Of a DNA stretch of 64,000 nucleotides, positions 48,860 to 63,871 are shown one piece after another. Location of the stretch: positions 124,001-188,000 of the forward strand of contig CANTFG010000309.1 of NCBI GenBank assembly GCA_947652605.1, read 5' to 3'. Numbering within the stretch: the stretch's first letter is position 1; each line of letters begins with the position of its first letter. The translations under genes were made by a program, and so were the position numbers. The DNA comes from Elmis aenea. Its lineage: Eukaryota; Arthropoda; Insecta; Coleoptera; Elmidae. The notes beneath the pieces were generated by a model that saw only the letters and a program-made list of their open reading frames with translations, had not been told where the DNA came from and did no database searches.

Positions 48860-51805
48860 ACAAACGGCATTATACTAAGAAAAACAAACTCTATAACATG
48901 CAAAAATTTGAACAAAATGTAACGAGCCGTTTTCGAAAAAAATATTCAAAATTTTTAATTTTTTAAATAATTTTGTAAATTAAATTTCAAAATAGTTGAG
49001 ACAAACGGCATTATACTTAGAAAAATAAACTCTATAACATGCTGAAACTGGAACAAAATGTAACGAGCCGTTTTCGAAAAAAAAATCAAAATGTTCAAAA
49101 TTTTTAATTTTTTGAATAATTTTGTAAATTAAATTTCAAAATAGTTGAGACAAACGGCGTTATACTTAGAAAAATAAACTCTATACCATGCTAAATATTG
49201 AACAAAATGTAACAAGCCGTTTTCGAAAAAAAATTTCAAAATTTTTAATTTTTTGAATAATTTTGTAAATTAAATTTCAAAATAGTTGAGACAAATGGCA
49301 TTATACTAAGAAAAACAAACCCTATAACATGCTAAAATTTATACAAAATGAAACAAGCCGTTTTCGAAAAAAAATTTCAAAATTTTTAATTTTTTGAATA
49401 ATTTTGTAAATTAAGTTTCAAAATAGTTGAGACAAACGGCATTTTACTAAGAAAAACAAACTCTATAACATGCTAAAATTTGAACAAAATGTAACAAGCC
49501 GTTTTCGAAAAAAAATTTCAAAATTTTTAATTTTTTGAATAATTTTGTAAATTAAATTTCAAAATTGTTGAGACAAACGGCATTATACTTAGAAAAATAA
49601 ACTCTATAACATGCTGAAAATGGAACAAAATGTAACAAGCCGTTTTCGAAAAAAAATACATTTCCAAAATTTTTAATTTTTTGAATAATTTTGTAAATTA
49701 AGTTTCAAAATAGTTGGATTAAATGGCATTATACTAAGAAAAACAAACTCTATAACATGCTAAAATTTGAACAAAATGTAACAAGCCGTTTTCGACAAAA
49801 AATTTCAAAATTTTTAATTTTTTAAATAATTTTGTAAATTAAATTTCAAAATAGTTGAGACAAACGGCATTATACTTAGAAAAATAAACTCTATAACATG
49901 CTGAAAATGGAACAAAATGTAACGAGCCGTTTTCGAAAAAAAATTTTTAATTTTTAAAATTTTTAATTTTTTGAATAATTTTGTAAATTAAATTTCAAAA
50001 TAGTTGAGACAAACGGCATTATACTAAGAAAAACAAACTCTATAACATGCAAAAATTTGAGTAAAATGTAACAAGCCGTTTTCGAAAAAAAATTTCAAAA
50101 TTTTTAATTTTTTAAATAATTTTGTAAATTAAATTTCAAAATAGTTGAGACAAACAGCTATATACTTAGAAAAATAAACTCTATAACATGCTGAAATTGG
50201 AACAAAATGTAACGAGCCGTTTTCGAAAAAAAAATCAAAATTTTCAAATATTTTAATTTTTTGAATAATTTTGTAAATTAAATTTCAAAATAGTTGAGAC
50301 AAACGGCGTTATACTTAGAAAAATAAACTCTATAACATGCTAAATATTGAACAAAATGTAACAAGCCGTTTTCGAAAAAAAATTCAAAATTTCCAAAATT
50401 TTTAAATTTTTGAATAATTTTGTAAATTAAATTTCAAAATAGATGAGTCAAATGGCATTATACTAAGAAAAACAAACTCTATAACATGCTAAAATTTGAA
50501 CAAAATGTAACAAGCCGTTTTCGAAAAAAAATTTCAAAATTTTTAATTTTTTGAATAATTTTGTAAATTAAGTTTCAAAATAGTTGAGACAAACGGCATT
50601 TTACTAACAAAAACAAACTCTATAACATGCTAAAATTTGAACAAAATGTAACAAGCCGTTTTCGAAAAAAAATTTCAAAATTTTTAATTTTTTGAATAAT
50701 TTTGTAAATTAAATTTCAAAATTGTTGAGACAAACGGCATTATACTTAGAAAAATAAACTCTATAACATGCTGAAAATGGAACAAAATGTAACAAGCCGT
50801 TTTCGAAAAAAAATACATTTCCAAAATTTTTAATTTTTTGAATAATTTTGTAAATTAAATTTCAAAATAGTTGGATTAAATGGCATTATACTAAGAAAAA
50901 CAAACTCTATAACATGCTAAAATTTGAACAAAATGTAACAAGCCGTTTTCGACAAAAAATTTCAAAATTTTTAATTTTTTAAATAATTTTGTAAATTAAA
51001 TTTGAAAATAGTTGAGACAAACGGCATTATACTTAGAAAAATAAACTCTATAACATGCTGAAAATGGAACAAAATGTAACGAGCCGTTTTCGAAAAAAAA
51101 TTCAAAATTTTTAAAATTTTTAATTTTTTGAATAATTTTGTAAATTAAATTTCAAAATAGTTGAGACAAACGGCATTATACTAAGAAAAACAAACTCTAT
51201 AACATGCAAAAATTTGAGTAAAATGTAACAAGCCGTTTTCGAAAAAAAATTTCAAAATTTTTAATTTTTTAAATAATTTTGTAAATTAAATTTCAAAATA
51301 GTTGAGACAAACAGCTATATACTTAGAAAAATAAACTCTATAACATGCTGAAATTGGAACAAAATGTAACGAGCCGTTTTCGAAAAAAAAATCAAAATTT
51401 TCAAATATTTTAATTTTTTGAATAATTTTGTAAATTAAATTTCAAAATAGTTGAGACAAACGGCGTTATACTTAGAAAAATAAACTCTATAACATGCTAA
51501 ATATTGAACAAAATGTAACAAGCCGTTTTCGAAAAAAAATTCAAAATTTCCAAAATTTTTAAATTTTTGAATAATTTTGTAAATTAAATTTCAAAATAGT
51601 TGAGTCAAATGGCATTATACTAAGAAAAACAAACTCTATAACATGCTAAAATTTGAACAAAATGTAACAAGCCGTTTTCGAAAAAAAATTTCAAAATTTT
51701 TAATTTTTTGAATAATTTTGTAAATTAAGTTTCAAAATAGTTGAGACAAACGGCATTTTACTAACAAAAACAAACTCTATAACATGCTAAAATTTGAACA
51801 AAATG
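48860..51805. repeat. First copy of a ~2.95-kb segment repeated 9,645 bp away
   Basis: Markers 'gaaactgg' (49044 and 58689) and 'ggattaaatgg' (49716 and 59361; 50873 and 60518) all give 9645 bp. The segment itself contains a 1,157-bp tandem pair (see 49,380-51,775). Left of 48,860 and right of 51,805 the two places carry different units. Confidence 0.87.
49380..51775. repeat. Two 1,157-bp tandem copies (octamers)
   Basis: 'ggattaaatgg' at 49716 and 50873, and 'aaaaatacatttcc' just upstream of each, give a period of 1157 bp, or eight A2 monomers. The same pair with the same spacing recurs at 59361 and 60518. The copies differ in one unit: the first has 'aaaaaatttttaatttttaa' where the second has the usual 'aaaaattcaaaatttttaa'. 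Confidence 0.87.
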
Positions 51806-54800
51806 TAACAAGCCGTTTTCGACAAAAAATTTCAAAATTTTTAATTTTTTAAATAATTTTGTAAATTAAATTTCAAAATAGTTGAGACAAACGGCATTAT
51901 ACTTAGAAAAATAAACTCTATAACATGCTGAAAATGGAACAAAATGTAACGAGCCGTTTTCGAAAAAAAATTCAAAATTTTTAAAATTTTTAATTTTTTT
52001 AATAATTTTGTAAATTAAATTTTAAAATAGTTGAGACAAACGGCATTATACTAAGAAAAACAAACTCTATAACATGCAAAAATTTGAACAAAATGTAACA
52101 AGCCGTTTTCGAAAAAAAATTTCAAAATTTTTAATTTTTTAAATAATTTTGTAAATTAAATTTCAAAATAGTTGAGACAAACGGCATTATACTTAGAAAA
52201 ATTAACTTTATAACATGCTGAAAATGGAACAAAATGTACCGAGCCGTTTTCGAAAAAACTTCAAAATTTTCAAAATTTTTAATTTTTTGAATAATTTTGT
52301 AAATTAAATTTCAAAATAGTTGAGACAAACGGCATTATACTAAGAAAAACAAACTCTATAACATGCTTAAATTTGAACAAAATGTAACGAGCCGTTTTCG
52401 AAAAAAATATTCAAAATTTTTAATTTTTTAAATAATTTTGTAAATTAAATTTTAAAATAGTTGAGACAAACAGCTATATACTTAGAAAAATTAACTCTAT
52501 AACATGCTGAAACTGGAACAAAATGTAACGAGCCGTTTTCGAAAAAAAAATCAAAATGTTCAAAATTTTTAATTTTTTGAATAATTTTGTAAATTAAATT
52601 TCAAAATAGTTGAGACAAACGGCGTTATACTTAGAAAAATAAACTCTATAACATGCTAAATATTGAACAAAATGTAACAAGCCGTTTTCGAAAAAAAATT
52701 TCAAAATTTTTAATTTTTTGAATAATTTTGTAAATTAAATTTCAAAATAGTTGAGACAAATGGCATTTTACTAAGAAAAACAAACCCTATAACATGCTAA
52801 AATTTATACAAAATGAAACAAGCCGTTTTCGAAAAAAAATTTCAAAATTTTTAATTTTTTGAATAATTTTGTAAATTAAGTTTCAAAATAGTTGAGACAA
52901 ACGGCATTTTACTAACAAAAACAAACTCTATAACATGCTAAAATTTGAACAAAATGTAACAAGCCGTTTTCGAAAAAAAATTTCAAAATTTTTAATTTTT
53001 TGAATTTTGTAAATTAAATTTCAAAATTGTTGAGACAAACGGCATTATACTTAGAAAAATAAACTCTATAACATGCTGAAAATGGAACAAAATGTAACAA
53101 GCCGTTTTCGAAAAAAAATTCAACATTTCCAAAATTTTTAATTTTTTGAATAATTTTGTAAATTAAATTTTAAAATAGTTGAGTCAAATGGCATTATACT
53201 AAGAAAAACAAACTCTATAACATGCTAAAATTTGAACAAAATGTAACAAGCCGTTTTCGACAAAAAATTTCAAAATTTTTAATTTTTTAAATAATTTTGT
53301 AAATTAAATTTCAAAATAGTTGAGACAAACGGCATTATACTTAGAAAAATAAACTCTATAACATGCTGAAAATGGAACAAAATGTAACGAGCCGTTTTCG
53401 AAAAAAAATTCAAAATTTTTAAAATTTTTAATTTTTTGAATAATTTTGTAAATTAAATTTCAAAATAGTTGAGACAAACGGCATTATACTAAGAAAAACA
53501 AACTCTATAACATGCAAAAATTTGAACAAAATGTAACGAGCCGTTTTCGAAAAAAATATTCAAAATTTTTAATTTTTTAAATAATTTTGTAAATTAAATT
53601 TCAAAATAGTTGAGACAAACGGCATTATACTTAGAAAAATAAACTCTATAACATGCTGAAACTGGAACAAAATGTAACGAGCCGTTTTCGAAAAAAAAAT
53701 CAAAATGTTCAAAATTTTTAATTTTTTGAATAATTTTGTAAATTAAATTTCAAAATAGTTGAGACAAACGGCGTTATACTTAGAAAAATAAACTCTATAA
53801 CATGCTAAATATTGAACAAAATGTAACAAGCCGTTTTCGAAAAAAAATTTCAAAATTTTTAATTTTTTGAATAATTTTGTAAATTAAATTTCAAAATAGT
53901 TGAGACAAATGGCATTATACTAAGAAAAACAAACCCTATAACATGCTAAAATTTATACAAAATGAAACAAGCCGTTTTCGAAAAAAAATTTCAAAATTTT
54001 TAATTTTTTGAATAATTTTGTAAATTAAGTTTCAAAATAGTTGAGACAAACGGCATTTTACTAAGAATAACAAACTCTATAACATGCTAAAATTTGAACA
54101 AAATGTAACAAGCCGTTTTCGAAAAAAAATTTCAAAATTTTTAATTTTTTGAATAATTTTGTAAATTAAATTTCAAAATTGTTGAGACAAACGGCATTAT
54201 ACTTAGAAAAATAAACTCTATAACATGCTGAAAATGGAACAAAATGTAACAAGCCGTTTTCGAAAAAAAATACATTTCCAAAATTTTTAATTTTTTGAAT
54301 AATTTTGTAAATTAAATTTCAAAATAGTTGGATTAAATGGCATTATACTAAGAAAAACAAACTCTATAACATGCTAAAATTTGAACAAAATGTAACAAGC
54401 CGTTTTCGACAAAAAATTTCAAAAATTTTAATTTTTTAAATAATTTTGTAAATTAAATTTCAAAATAGTTGAGACAAACGGCATTATACTAAGAAAAATA
54501 AACTCTATAACATGCTGAAAATGGAACAAAATGTAACGAGCCGTTTTCGAAAAAAAATTCAAAATTTTTAAAATTTTTAATTTTTTTAATAATTTTGTAA
54601 ATTAAATTTTAAAATAGTTGAGACAAACGGCATTATACTAAGAAAAACAAACTCTATAACATGCAAAAATTTGAACAAAATGTAACAAGCCGTTTTCGAA
54701 AAAAAATTTCAAAATTTTTAATTTTTTAAATAATTTTGTAAATTAAATTTCAAAATAGTTGAGACAAACGGCATTATACTTAGAAAAATAAACTTTATAA

Positions 54801-57800
54801 CATGCTGAAAATGGAACAAAATGTACCGAGCCGTTTTCGAAAAAAATTCAAAATTTTCAAAATTTTTAATTTTTTGAATAATTTTGTAAATTAAATTTCA
54901 AAATAGTTGAGACAAACGGCATTATACTAAGAAAAACAAACTCTATAACATGCTTAAATTTGAACAAAATGTAACGAGCCGTTTTCGAAAAAAATATTCA
55001 AAATTTTTAATTTTTTAAATAATTTTGTAAATTAAATTTTAAAATAGTTGAGACAAACAGCTATATACTTAGAAAAATAAACTCTATAACATGCTGAAAC
55101 TGGAACAAAATGTAACGAGCCGTTTTCGAAAAAAAAATCAAAATGTTCAAAATTTTTAATTTTTTGAATAATTTTGTAAATTAAATTTCAAAATAGTTGA
55201 GACAAACGGCGTTATACTTAGAAAAATAAACTCTATAACATGCTAAATATTGAACAAAATGTAACAAGCCGTTTTCGAAAAAAAATTTCAAAATTTTTAA
55301 TTTTTTGAATAATTTTGTAAATTAAATTTCAAAATAGTTGAGACAAATGGCATTATACTAAGAAAAACAAACCCTATAACATGCTAAAATTTATACAAAA
55401 TGAAACAAGCCGTTTTCGAAAAAAAATTTCAAAATTTTTAATTTTTTGAATAATTTTGTAAATTAAGTTTCAAAATAGTTGAGACAAACGGCATTTTACT
55501 AACAAAAACAAACTCTATAACATGCTAAAATTTGAACAAAATGTAACAAGCCGTTTTCGAAAAAAAATTTCAAAATTTTTAATTTATTGAATAATTTTGT
55601 AAATTAAATTTCAAAATTGTTGAGACAAACGGCATTATACTTAGAAAAATAAACTCTATAACATGCTGAAAATGGAACAAAATGTAACAAGCCGTTTTCG
55701 AAAAAAAATTCAACATTTCCAAAATTTTTAATTTTTTGAATAATTTTGTAAATTAAATTTCAAAATAGTTGAGTCAAATGACATTATACTAAGAAAAACA
55801 AACTCTATAACATGCTAAAATTTGAACAAAATGTAACAAGCCGTTTTCGACAAAAAATTTCAAAATTTTTAATTTTTTAAATAATTTTGTAAATTAAATT
55901 TCAAAATAGTTGAGACAAACGGCATTATACTTAGAAAAATAAACTCTATAACATGCTGAAAATGGAACAAAATGTAACGAGCCGTTTTCGAAAAAAAATT
56001 CAAAATTTTTAAAATTTTTAATTTTTTGAATAATTTTGTAAATTAAATTTCAAAATAGTTGAGACAAACGGCATTATACTAAGAAAAACAAACTCTATAA
56101 CATGCAAAAATTTGAACAAAATGTAACGAGCCGTTTTCGAAAAAAATATTCAAAATTTTTAATTTTTTAAATAATTTTGTAAATTAAATTTCAAAATAGT
56201 TGAGACAAACGGCATTATACTTAGAAAAATAAACTCTATAACATGCTGAAACTGGAACAAAATGTAACGAGCCGTTTTCGAAAAAAAAATCAAAATGTTC
56301 AAAATTTTTAATTTTTTGAATAATTTTGTAAATTAAATTTCAAAATAGTTGAGACAAACGGCGTTATACTTAGAAAAATAAACTCTATAACATGCTAAAT
56401 ATTGAACAAAATGTAACAAGCCGTTTTCGAAAAAAAATTTCAAAATTTTTAATTTTTTGAATAATTTTGTAAATTAAATTTCAAAATAGTTGAGACAAAT
56501 GGCATTATACTAAGAAAAACAAACCCTATAACATGCTAAAATTTATACAAAATGAAACAAGCCGTTTTCGAAAAAAAATTTCAAAATTTTTAATTTTTTG
56601 AATAATTTTGTAAATTAAGTTTCAAAATAGTTGAGACAAACGGCATTTTACTAAGAAAAACAAACTCTATAACATGCTAAAATTTGAACAAAATGTAACA
56701 AGCCGTTTTCGAAAAAAAATTTCAAAATTTTTAATTTTTTGAATAATTTTGTAAATTAAATTTCAAAATTGTTGAGACAAACGGCATTATACTTAGAAAA
56801 ATAAACTCTATAACATGCTGAAAATGGAACAAAATGTAACAAGCCGTTTTCGAAAAAAAATACATTTCCAAAATTTTTAATTTTTTGAATAATTTTGTAA
56901 ATTAAATTTCAAAATAGTTGGATTAAATGGCATTATACTAAGAAAAACAAACTCTATAACATGCTAAAATTTGAACAAAATGTAACAAGCCGTTTTCGAC
57001 AAAAAATTTCAAAATTTTTAATTTTTTAAATAATTTTGTAAATTAAATTTCAAAATAGTTGAGACAAACGGCATTATACTTAGAAAAATAAACTCTATAA
57101 CATGCTAAAAATGGAACAAAATGTAACGAGCCGTTTTCGAAAAAAATATTCAAAATTTTTAATTTTTTAAATAATTTTGTAAATTAAATTTTAAAATAGT
57201 TGAGACAAACAGCTATATACTTAGAAAAATAAACTCTATAACATGCTGAAACTGGAACAAAATGTAACGAGCCGTTTTCGAAAAAAAAATCAAAATGTTC
57301 AAAATTTTTAATTTTTTGAATAATTTTGTAAATTAAATTTCAAAATAGTTGAGACAAACAGCGTTATACTTAGAAAAATAAACTCTATAACATGCTAAAT
57401 ATTGAACAAAATGTAAAAAGCCGTTTTCGAAAAAAAATTTCAAAATTTTTAATTTTTTGAATAATTTTGTAAATTAAATTTCAAAATAGTTGAGACAAAC
57501 GGCGTTATACTTAGAAAAATAAACTCTATAACATGCTAAATATTGAACAAAATGTAACAAGCCGTTTTCGAAAAAAAATTTCAAAATTTTTAATTTTTTG
57601 AATAATTTTGTAAATTAAATTTCAAAATAGTTGAGACAAATGGCATTATACTAAGAAAAACAAACCCTATAACATGCTAAAATTTATACAAAATGAAACA
57701 AGCCGTTTTCGAAAAAAAATTTCAAAATTTTTAATTTTTTGAATAATTTTGTAAATTAAGTTTCAAAATAGTTGAGACAAACGGCATTATACTTAGAAAA

Positions 57801-58504
57801 ATAAACTCTATAACATGCTGAAAATGGAACAAAATGTAACAAGCCGTTTTCGAAAAAAAATTCAACATTTCCAAAATTTTTAATTTTTTGAATAATTTTG
57901 TAAATTAAATTTCAAAATAGTTGAGTCAAATGGCATTATACTAAAAAAAACAAACTCTATAACATGCTAAAATTTAAACAAAATGTAACAAGCCGTTTTC
58001 GACAAAAAATTTCAAAATTTTTAATTTTTTAAATAATTTTGTGAATTAAATTTCAAAATAGTTGAGACAAACGGCATTATACTTAGAAAAATAAATTCTA
58101 TAACATGCTGAAAATGGAACAAAATGTAACGAGCCGTTTTCGAAAAAAAATTCAAAATTTTTAAAATTTTTAATTTTTTTAATAATTTTGTAAATTAAAT
58201 TTTAAAATAGTTGAGACAAACGGCATTATACTAAGAAAAACAAACTCTATAACATGCAAAAATTTGAACAAAATGTAACAAGCCGTTTTCGAAAAAAAAT
58301 TTCAAAATTTTTAATTTTTTAAATAATTTTGTAAATTAAATTTCAAAATAGTTGAGACAAACGGCATTATACTTAGAAAAATAAACTTTATAACATGCTG
58401 AAAATGGAACAAAATGTACCGAGCCGTTTTCGAAAAAAATTCAAAATTTTCAAAATTTTTAATTTTTTGAATAATTTTGTAAATTAAATTTCAAAATAGT
58501 TGAG

Positions 58505-61450
58505 ACAAACGGCATTATACTAAGAAAAACAAACTCTATAACATGCAAAAATTTGAACAAAATGTAACGAGCCGTTTTCGAAAAAAATATTCAAAATTTT
58601 TAATTTTTTAAATAATTTTGTAAATTAAATTTCAAAATAGTTGAGACAAACGGCATTATACTTAGAAAAATAAACTCTATAACATGCTGAAACTGGAACA
58701 AAATGTAACGAGCCGTTTTCGAAAAAAAAATCAAAATGTTCAAAATTTTTAATTTTTTGAATAATTTTGTAAATTAAATTTCAAAATAGTTGAGACAAAC
58801 GGCGTTATACTTAGAAAAATAAACTCTATAACATGCTAAATATTGAACAAAATGTAACTAGCCGTTTTCGAAAAAAAATTTCAAAATTTTTAATTTTTTG
58901 AATAATTTTGTAAATTAAATTTCAAAATAGTTGAGACAAATGGCATTATACTAAGAAAAACAAACCCTATAACATGCTAAAATTTATACAAAATGAAACA
59001 AGCCGTTTTCGAAAAAAAATTTCAAAATTTTTAATTTTTTGAATAATTTTGTAAATTAAGTTTCAAAATAGTTGAGACAAACGGCATTTTACTAAGAAAA
59101 ACAAACTCTATAACATGCTAAAATTTGAACAAAATGTAACAAGCCGTTTTCGAAAAAAAATTTCAAAATTTTTAATTTTTTGAATAATTTTGTAAATTAA
59201 ATTTCAAAATTGTTGAGACAAACGGCATTATACTTAGAAAAATAAACTCTATAACATGCTGAAAATGGAACAAAATGTAACAAGCCGTTTTCGAAAAAAA
59301 ATACATTTCCAAAATTTTTAATTTTTTGAATAATTTTGTAAATTAAATTTCAAAATAGTTGGATTAAATGGCATTATACTAAGAAAAACAAACTCTATAA
59401 CATGCTAAAATTTGAACAAAATGTAACAAGCCGTTTTCGACAAAAAATTTCAAAATTTTTAATTTTTTAAATAATTTTGTAAATTAAATTTCAAAATAGT
59501 TGAGACAAACGGCATTATACTTAGAAAAATAAACTCTATAACATGCTGAAAATGGAACAAAATGTAACGAGCCGTTTTCGAAAAAAAATTTTTAATTTTT
59601 AAAATTTTTAATTTTTTGAATAATTTTGTAAATTAAATTTCAAAATAGTTGAGACAAACGGCATTATACTAAGAAAAACAAACTCTATAACATGCAAAAA
59701 TTTGAGTAAAATGTAACAAGCCGTTTTCGAAAAAAAATTTCAAAATTTTTAATTTTTTAAATAATTTTGTAAATTAAATTTCAAAATAGTTGAGACAAAC
59801 AGCTATATACTTAGAAAAATAAACTCTATAACATGCTGAAATTGGAACAAAATGTAACGAGCCGTTTTCGAAAAAAAAATCAAAATTTTCAAATATTTTA
59901 ATTTTTTGAATAATTTTGTAAATTAAATTTCAAAATAGTTGAGACAAACGGCGTTATACTTAGAAAAATAAACTCTATAACATGCTAAATATTGAACAAA
60001 ATGTAACAAGCCGTTTTCGAAAAAAAATTCAAAATTTCCAAAATTTTTAAATTTTTGAATAATTTTGTAAATTAAATTTCAAAATAGATGAGTCAAATGG
60101 CATTATACTAAGAAAAACAAACTCTATAACATGCTAAAATTTGAACAAAATGTAACAAGCCGTTTTCGAAAAAAAATTTCAAAATTTTTAATTTTTTGAA
60201 TAATTTTGTAAATTAAGTTTCAAAATAGTTGAGACAAACGGCATTTTACTAACAAAAACAAACTCTATAACATGCTAAAATTTGAACAAAATGTAACAAG
60301 CCGTTTTCGAAAAAAAATTTCAAAATTTTTAATTTTTTGAATAATTTTGTAAATTAAATTTCAAAATTGTTGAGACAAACGGCATTATACTTAGAAAAAT
60401 AAACTCTATAACATGCTGAAAATGGAACAAAATGTAACAAGCCGTTTTCGAAAAAAAATACATTTCCAAAATTTTTAATTTTTTGAATAATTTTGTAAAT
60501 TAAATTTCAAAATAGTTGGATTAAATGGCATTATACTAAGAAAAACAAACTCTATAACATGCTAAAATTTGAACAAAATGTAACAAGCCGTTTTCGACAA
60601 AAAATTTCAAAATTTTTAATTTTTTAAATAATTTTGTAAATTAAATTTCAAAATAGTTGAGACAAACGGCATTATACTTAGAAAAATAAACTCTATAACA
60701 TGCTGAAAATGGAACAAAATGTAACGAGCCGTTTTCGAAAAAAAATTCAAAATTTTTAAAATTTTTAATTTTTTGAATAATTTTGTAAATTAAATTTCAA
60801 AATAGTTGAGACAAACGGCATTATACTAAGAAAAACAAACTCTATAACATGCAAAAATTTGAGTAAAATGTAACAAGCCGTTTTCGAAAAAAAATTTCAA
60901 AATTTTTAATTTTTTAAATAATTTTGTAAATTAAATTTCAAAATAGTTGAGACAAACAGCTATATACTTAGAAAAATAAACTCTATAACATGCTGAAATT
61001 GGAACAAAATGTAACGAGCCGTTTTCGAAAAAAAAATCAAAATTTTCAAATATTTTAATTTTTTGAATAATTTTGTAAATTAAATTTCAAAATAGTTGAG
61101 ACAAACGGCGTTATACTTAGAAAAATAAACTCTATAACATGCTAAATATTGAACAAAATGTAACAAGCCGTTTTCGAAAAAAAATTCAAAATTTCCAAAA
61201 TTTTTAAATTTTTGAATAATTTTGTAAATTAAATTTCAAAATAGTTGAGTCAAATGGCATTATACTAAGAAAAACAAACTCTATAACATGCTAAAATTTG
61301 AACAAAATGTAACAAGCCGTTTTCGAAAAAAAATTTCAAAATTTTTAATTTTTTGAATAATTTTGTAAATTAAGTTTCAAAATAGTTGAGACAAACGGCA
61401 TTTTACTAACAAAAACAAACTCTATAACATGCTAAAATTTGAACAAAATG
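58505..61450. repeat. Second copy of the ~2.95-kb segment
   Basis: Partner of 48,860-51,805. It even keeps the rare 'aaaaaatttttaatttttaa' unit (near 59,585) and 'gatgagtcaaatgg' (near 60,088, as at 50,442). The change 'aaatttgaaaatag' present at 51,001 is absent here but present at 62,673. Confidence 0.87.
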
Positions 61451-62316
61451 TAACAAGCCGTTTTCGAAAAAAAATTTCAAAATTTTTAATTTTTTGAATA
61501 ATTTTGTAAATTAAATTTCAAAATTGTTGAGACAAACGGCATTATACTTAGAAAAATAAACTCTATAACATGCTGAAAATAGAACAAAATGTAACAAGCC
61601 GTTTTCGAAAAAAAATTCAACATTTCCAAAATTTTTAATTTTTTGAATAATTTTGTAAATTAAATTTCAAAATAGTTGAGTCAAATGGCATTATACTAAG
61701 AAAAACAAACTCTATAACATGCTAAAATTTGAACAAAATGTAACAAGCCGTTTTCGACAAAAAATTTCAAAATTTTTAATTTTTTAAATAATTTTGTAAA
61801 TTAAATTTCAAAATAGTTGAGACAAACGGCATTATACTTAGAAAAATAAACTCTATAACATGCTGAAAATGGAACAAAATGTAACGAGCCGTTTTCGAAA
61901 AAAAATTCAAAATTTTTAAAATTTTTAATTTTTTGAATAATTTTGTAAATGAAATTTCAAAATAGTTGAGACAAACGGCATTATACTAAGAAAAACAAAC
62001 TCTATAACATGCTAAAATTTGAACAAAATGTAACAAGCGGTTTTCGAAAAAAATATTCAAAATTTTTAATTTTTTAAGTAATTTTGTAAATTAAATTTTA
62101 AAATAGTTGAGACAAACAGCTATATACTTAGAAAAATAAACTCTATAACATGCTGAAACTGGAACAAAATGTAACGAGCCGTTTTCGAAAAAAAAATCAA
62201 AATGTTCAAAATTTTTAATTTTTTGAATAATTTTGTAAATTAAATTTCAAAATAGTTGAGACAAACGGCGTTATACTTAGAAAAATAAACTCTATAACAT
62301 GCTAAATATTGAACAA

Positions 62317-63871
62317 AATGTAACAAGCCGTTTTCGAAAAAAAATTTCAAAATTTTTAATTTTTTGAATAATTTTGTAAATTAAATTTCAAAATTGTTGA
62401 GACAAACGGCATTATACTTAGAAAAATAAACTCTATAACATGCTGAAAATGGAACAAAATGTAACAAGCCGTTTTCGAAAAAAAATACATTTCCAAAATT
62501 TTTAATTTTTTGAATAATTTTGTAAATTAAATTTCAAAATAGTTGGATTAAATGGCATTATACTAAGAAAAACAAACTCTATAACATGCTAAAATTTGAA
62601 CAAAATGTAACAAGCCGTTTTCGACAAAAAATTTCAAAATTTTTAATTTTTTAAATAATTTTGTAAATTAAATTTGAAAATAGTTGAGACAAACGGCATT
62701 ATACTTAGAAAAATAAACTCTATAACATGCTGAAAATGGAACAAAATGTAACGAGCCGTTTTCGAAAAAAAATTCAAAATTTTTAAAATTTTTAATTTTT
62801 TGAATAATTTTGTAAATTAAATTTCAAAATAGTTGAGACAAACGGCATTATACTAAGAAAAACAAACTCTATAACATGCAAAAATTTGAGTAAAATGTAA
62901 CAAGCCGTTTTCGAAAAAAAATTTCAAAATTTTTAATTTTTTAAATAATTTTGTAAATTAAATTTCAAAATAGTTGAGACAAACAGCTATATACTTAGAA
63001 AAATAAACTCTATAACATGCTGAAATTGGAACAAAATGTAACGAGCCGTTTTCGAAAAAAAAATCAAAATTTTCAAATATTTTAATTTTTTGAATAATTT
63101 TGTAAATTAAATTTCAAAATAGTTGAGACAAACGGCGTTATACTTAGAAAAATAAACTCTATAACATGCTAAATATTGAACAAAATGTAACAAGCCGTTT
63201 TCGAAAAAAAATTCAAAATTTCCAAAATTTTTAAATTTTTGAATAATTTTGTAAATTAAATTTCAAAATAGTTGAGTCAAATGGCATTATACTAAGAAAA
63301 ACAAACTCTATAACATGCTAAAATTTGAACAAAATGTAACAAGCCGTTTTCGAAAAAAAATTTCAAAATTTTTAATTTTTTGAATAATTTTGTAAATTAA
63401 GTTTCAAAATAGTTGAGACAAACGGCATTTTACTAACAAAAACAAACTCTATAACATGCTAAAATTTGAACAAAATGTAACAAGCCGTTTTCGACAAAAA
63501 ATTTCAAAATTTTTAATTTTTTAAATAATTTTGTAAATTAAATTTCAAAATAGTTGAGACAAACGGCATTATACTTAGAAAAATAAACTCTATAACATGC
63601 TGAAAATGGAACAAAATGTAACGAGCCGTTTTCGAAAAAAAATTCAAAATTTTTAAAATTTTTAATTTTTTTAATAATTTTGTAAATTAAATTTTAAAAT
63701 AGTTGAGACAAACGGCATTATACTAAGAAAAACAAACTCTATAACATGCAAAAATTTGAACAAAATGTAACAAGCCGTTTTCGAAAAAAAATTTCAAAAT
63801 TTTTAATTTTTTAAATAATTTTGTAAATTAAATTTCAAAATAGTTGAGACAAACGGCATTATACTTAGAAA
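62317..63871. repeat. ~1.55-kb segment repeated from 50,645-52,199
   Basis: The shift is 11,672 bp at three markers: 'ggattaaatgg' (50873 and 62545), 'tttgaaaata' (51001 and 62673) and 'cggcattttactaac' (51751 and 63423). It ends at 'agaaaaattaact', from which this copy jumps to sequence matching 52,489 onward, so two monomers present in the other copy (about 289 bp) are missing. Confidence 0.87.
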
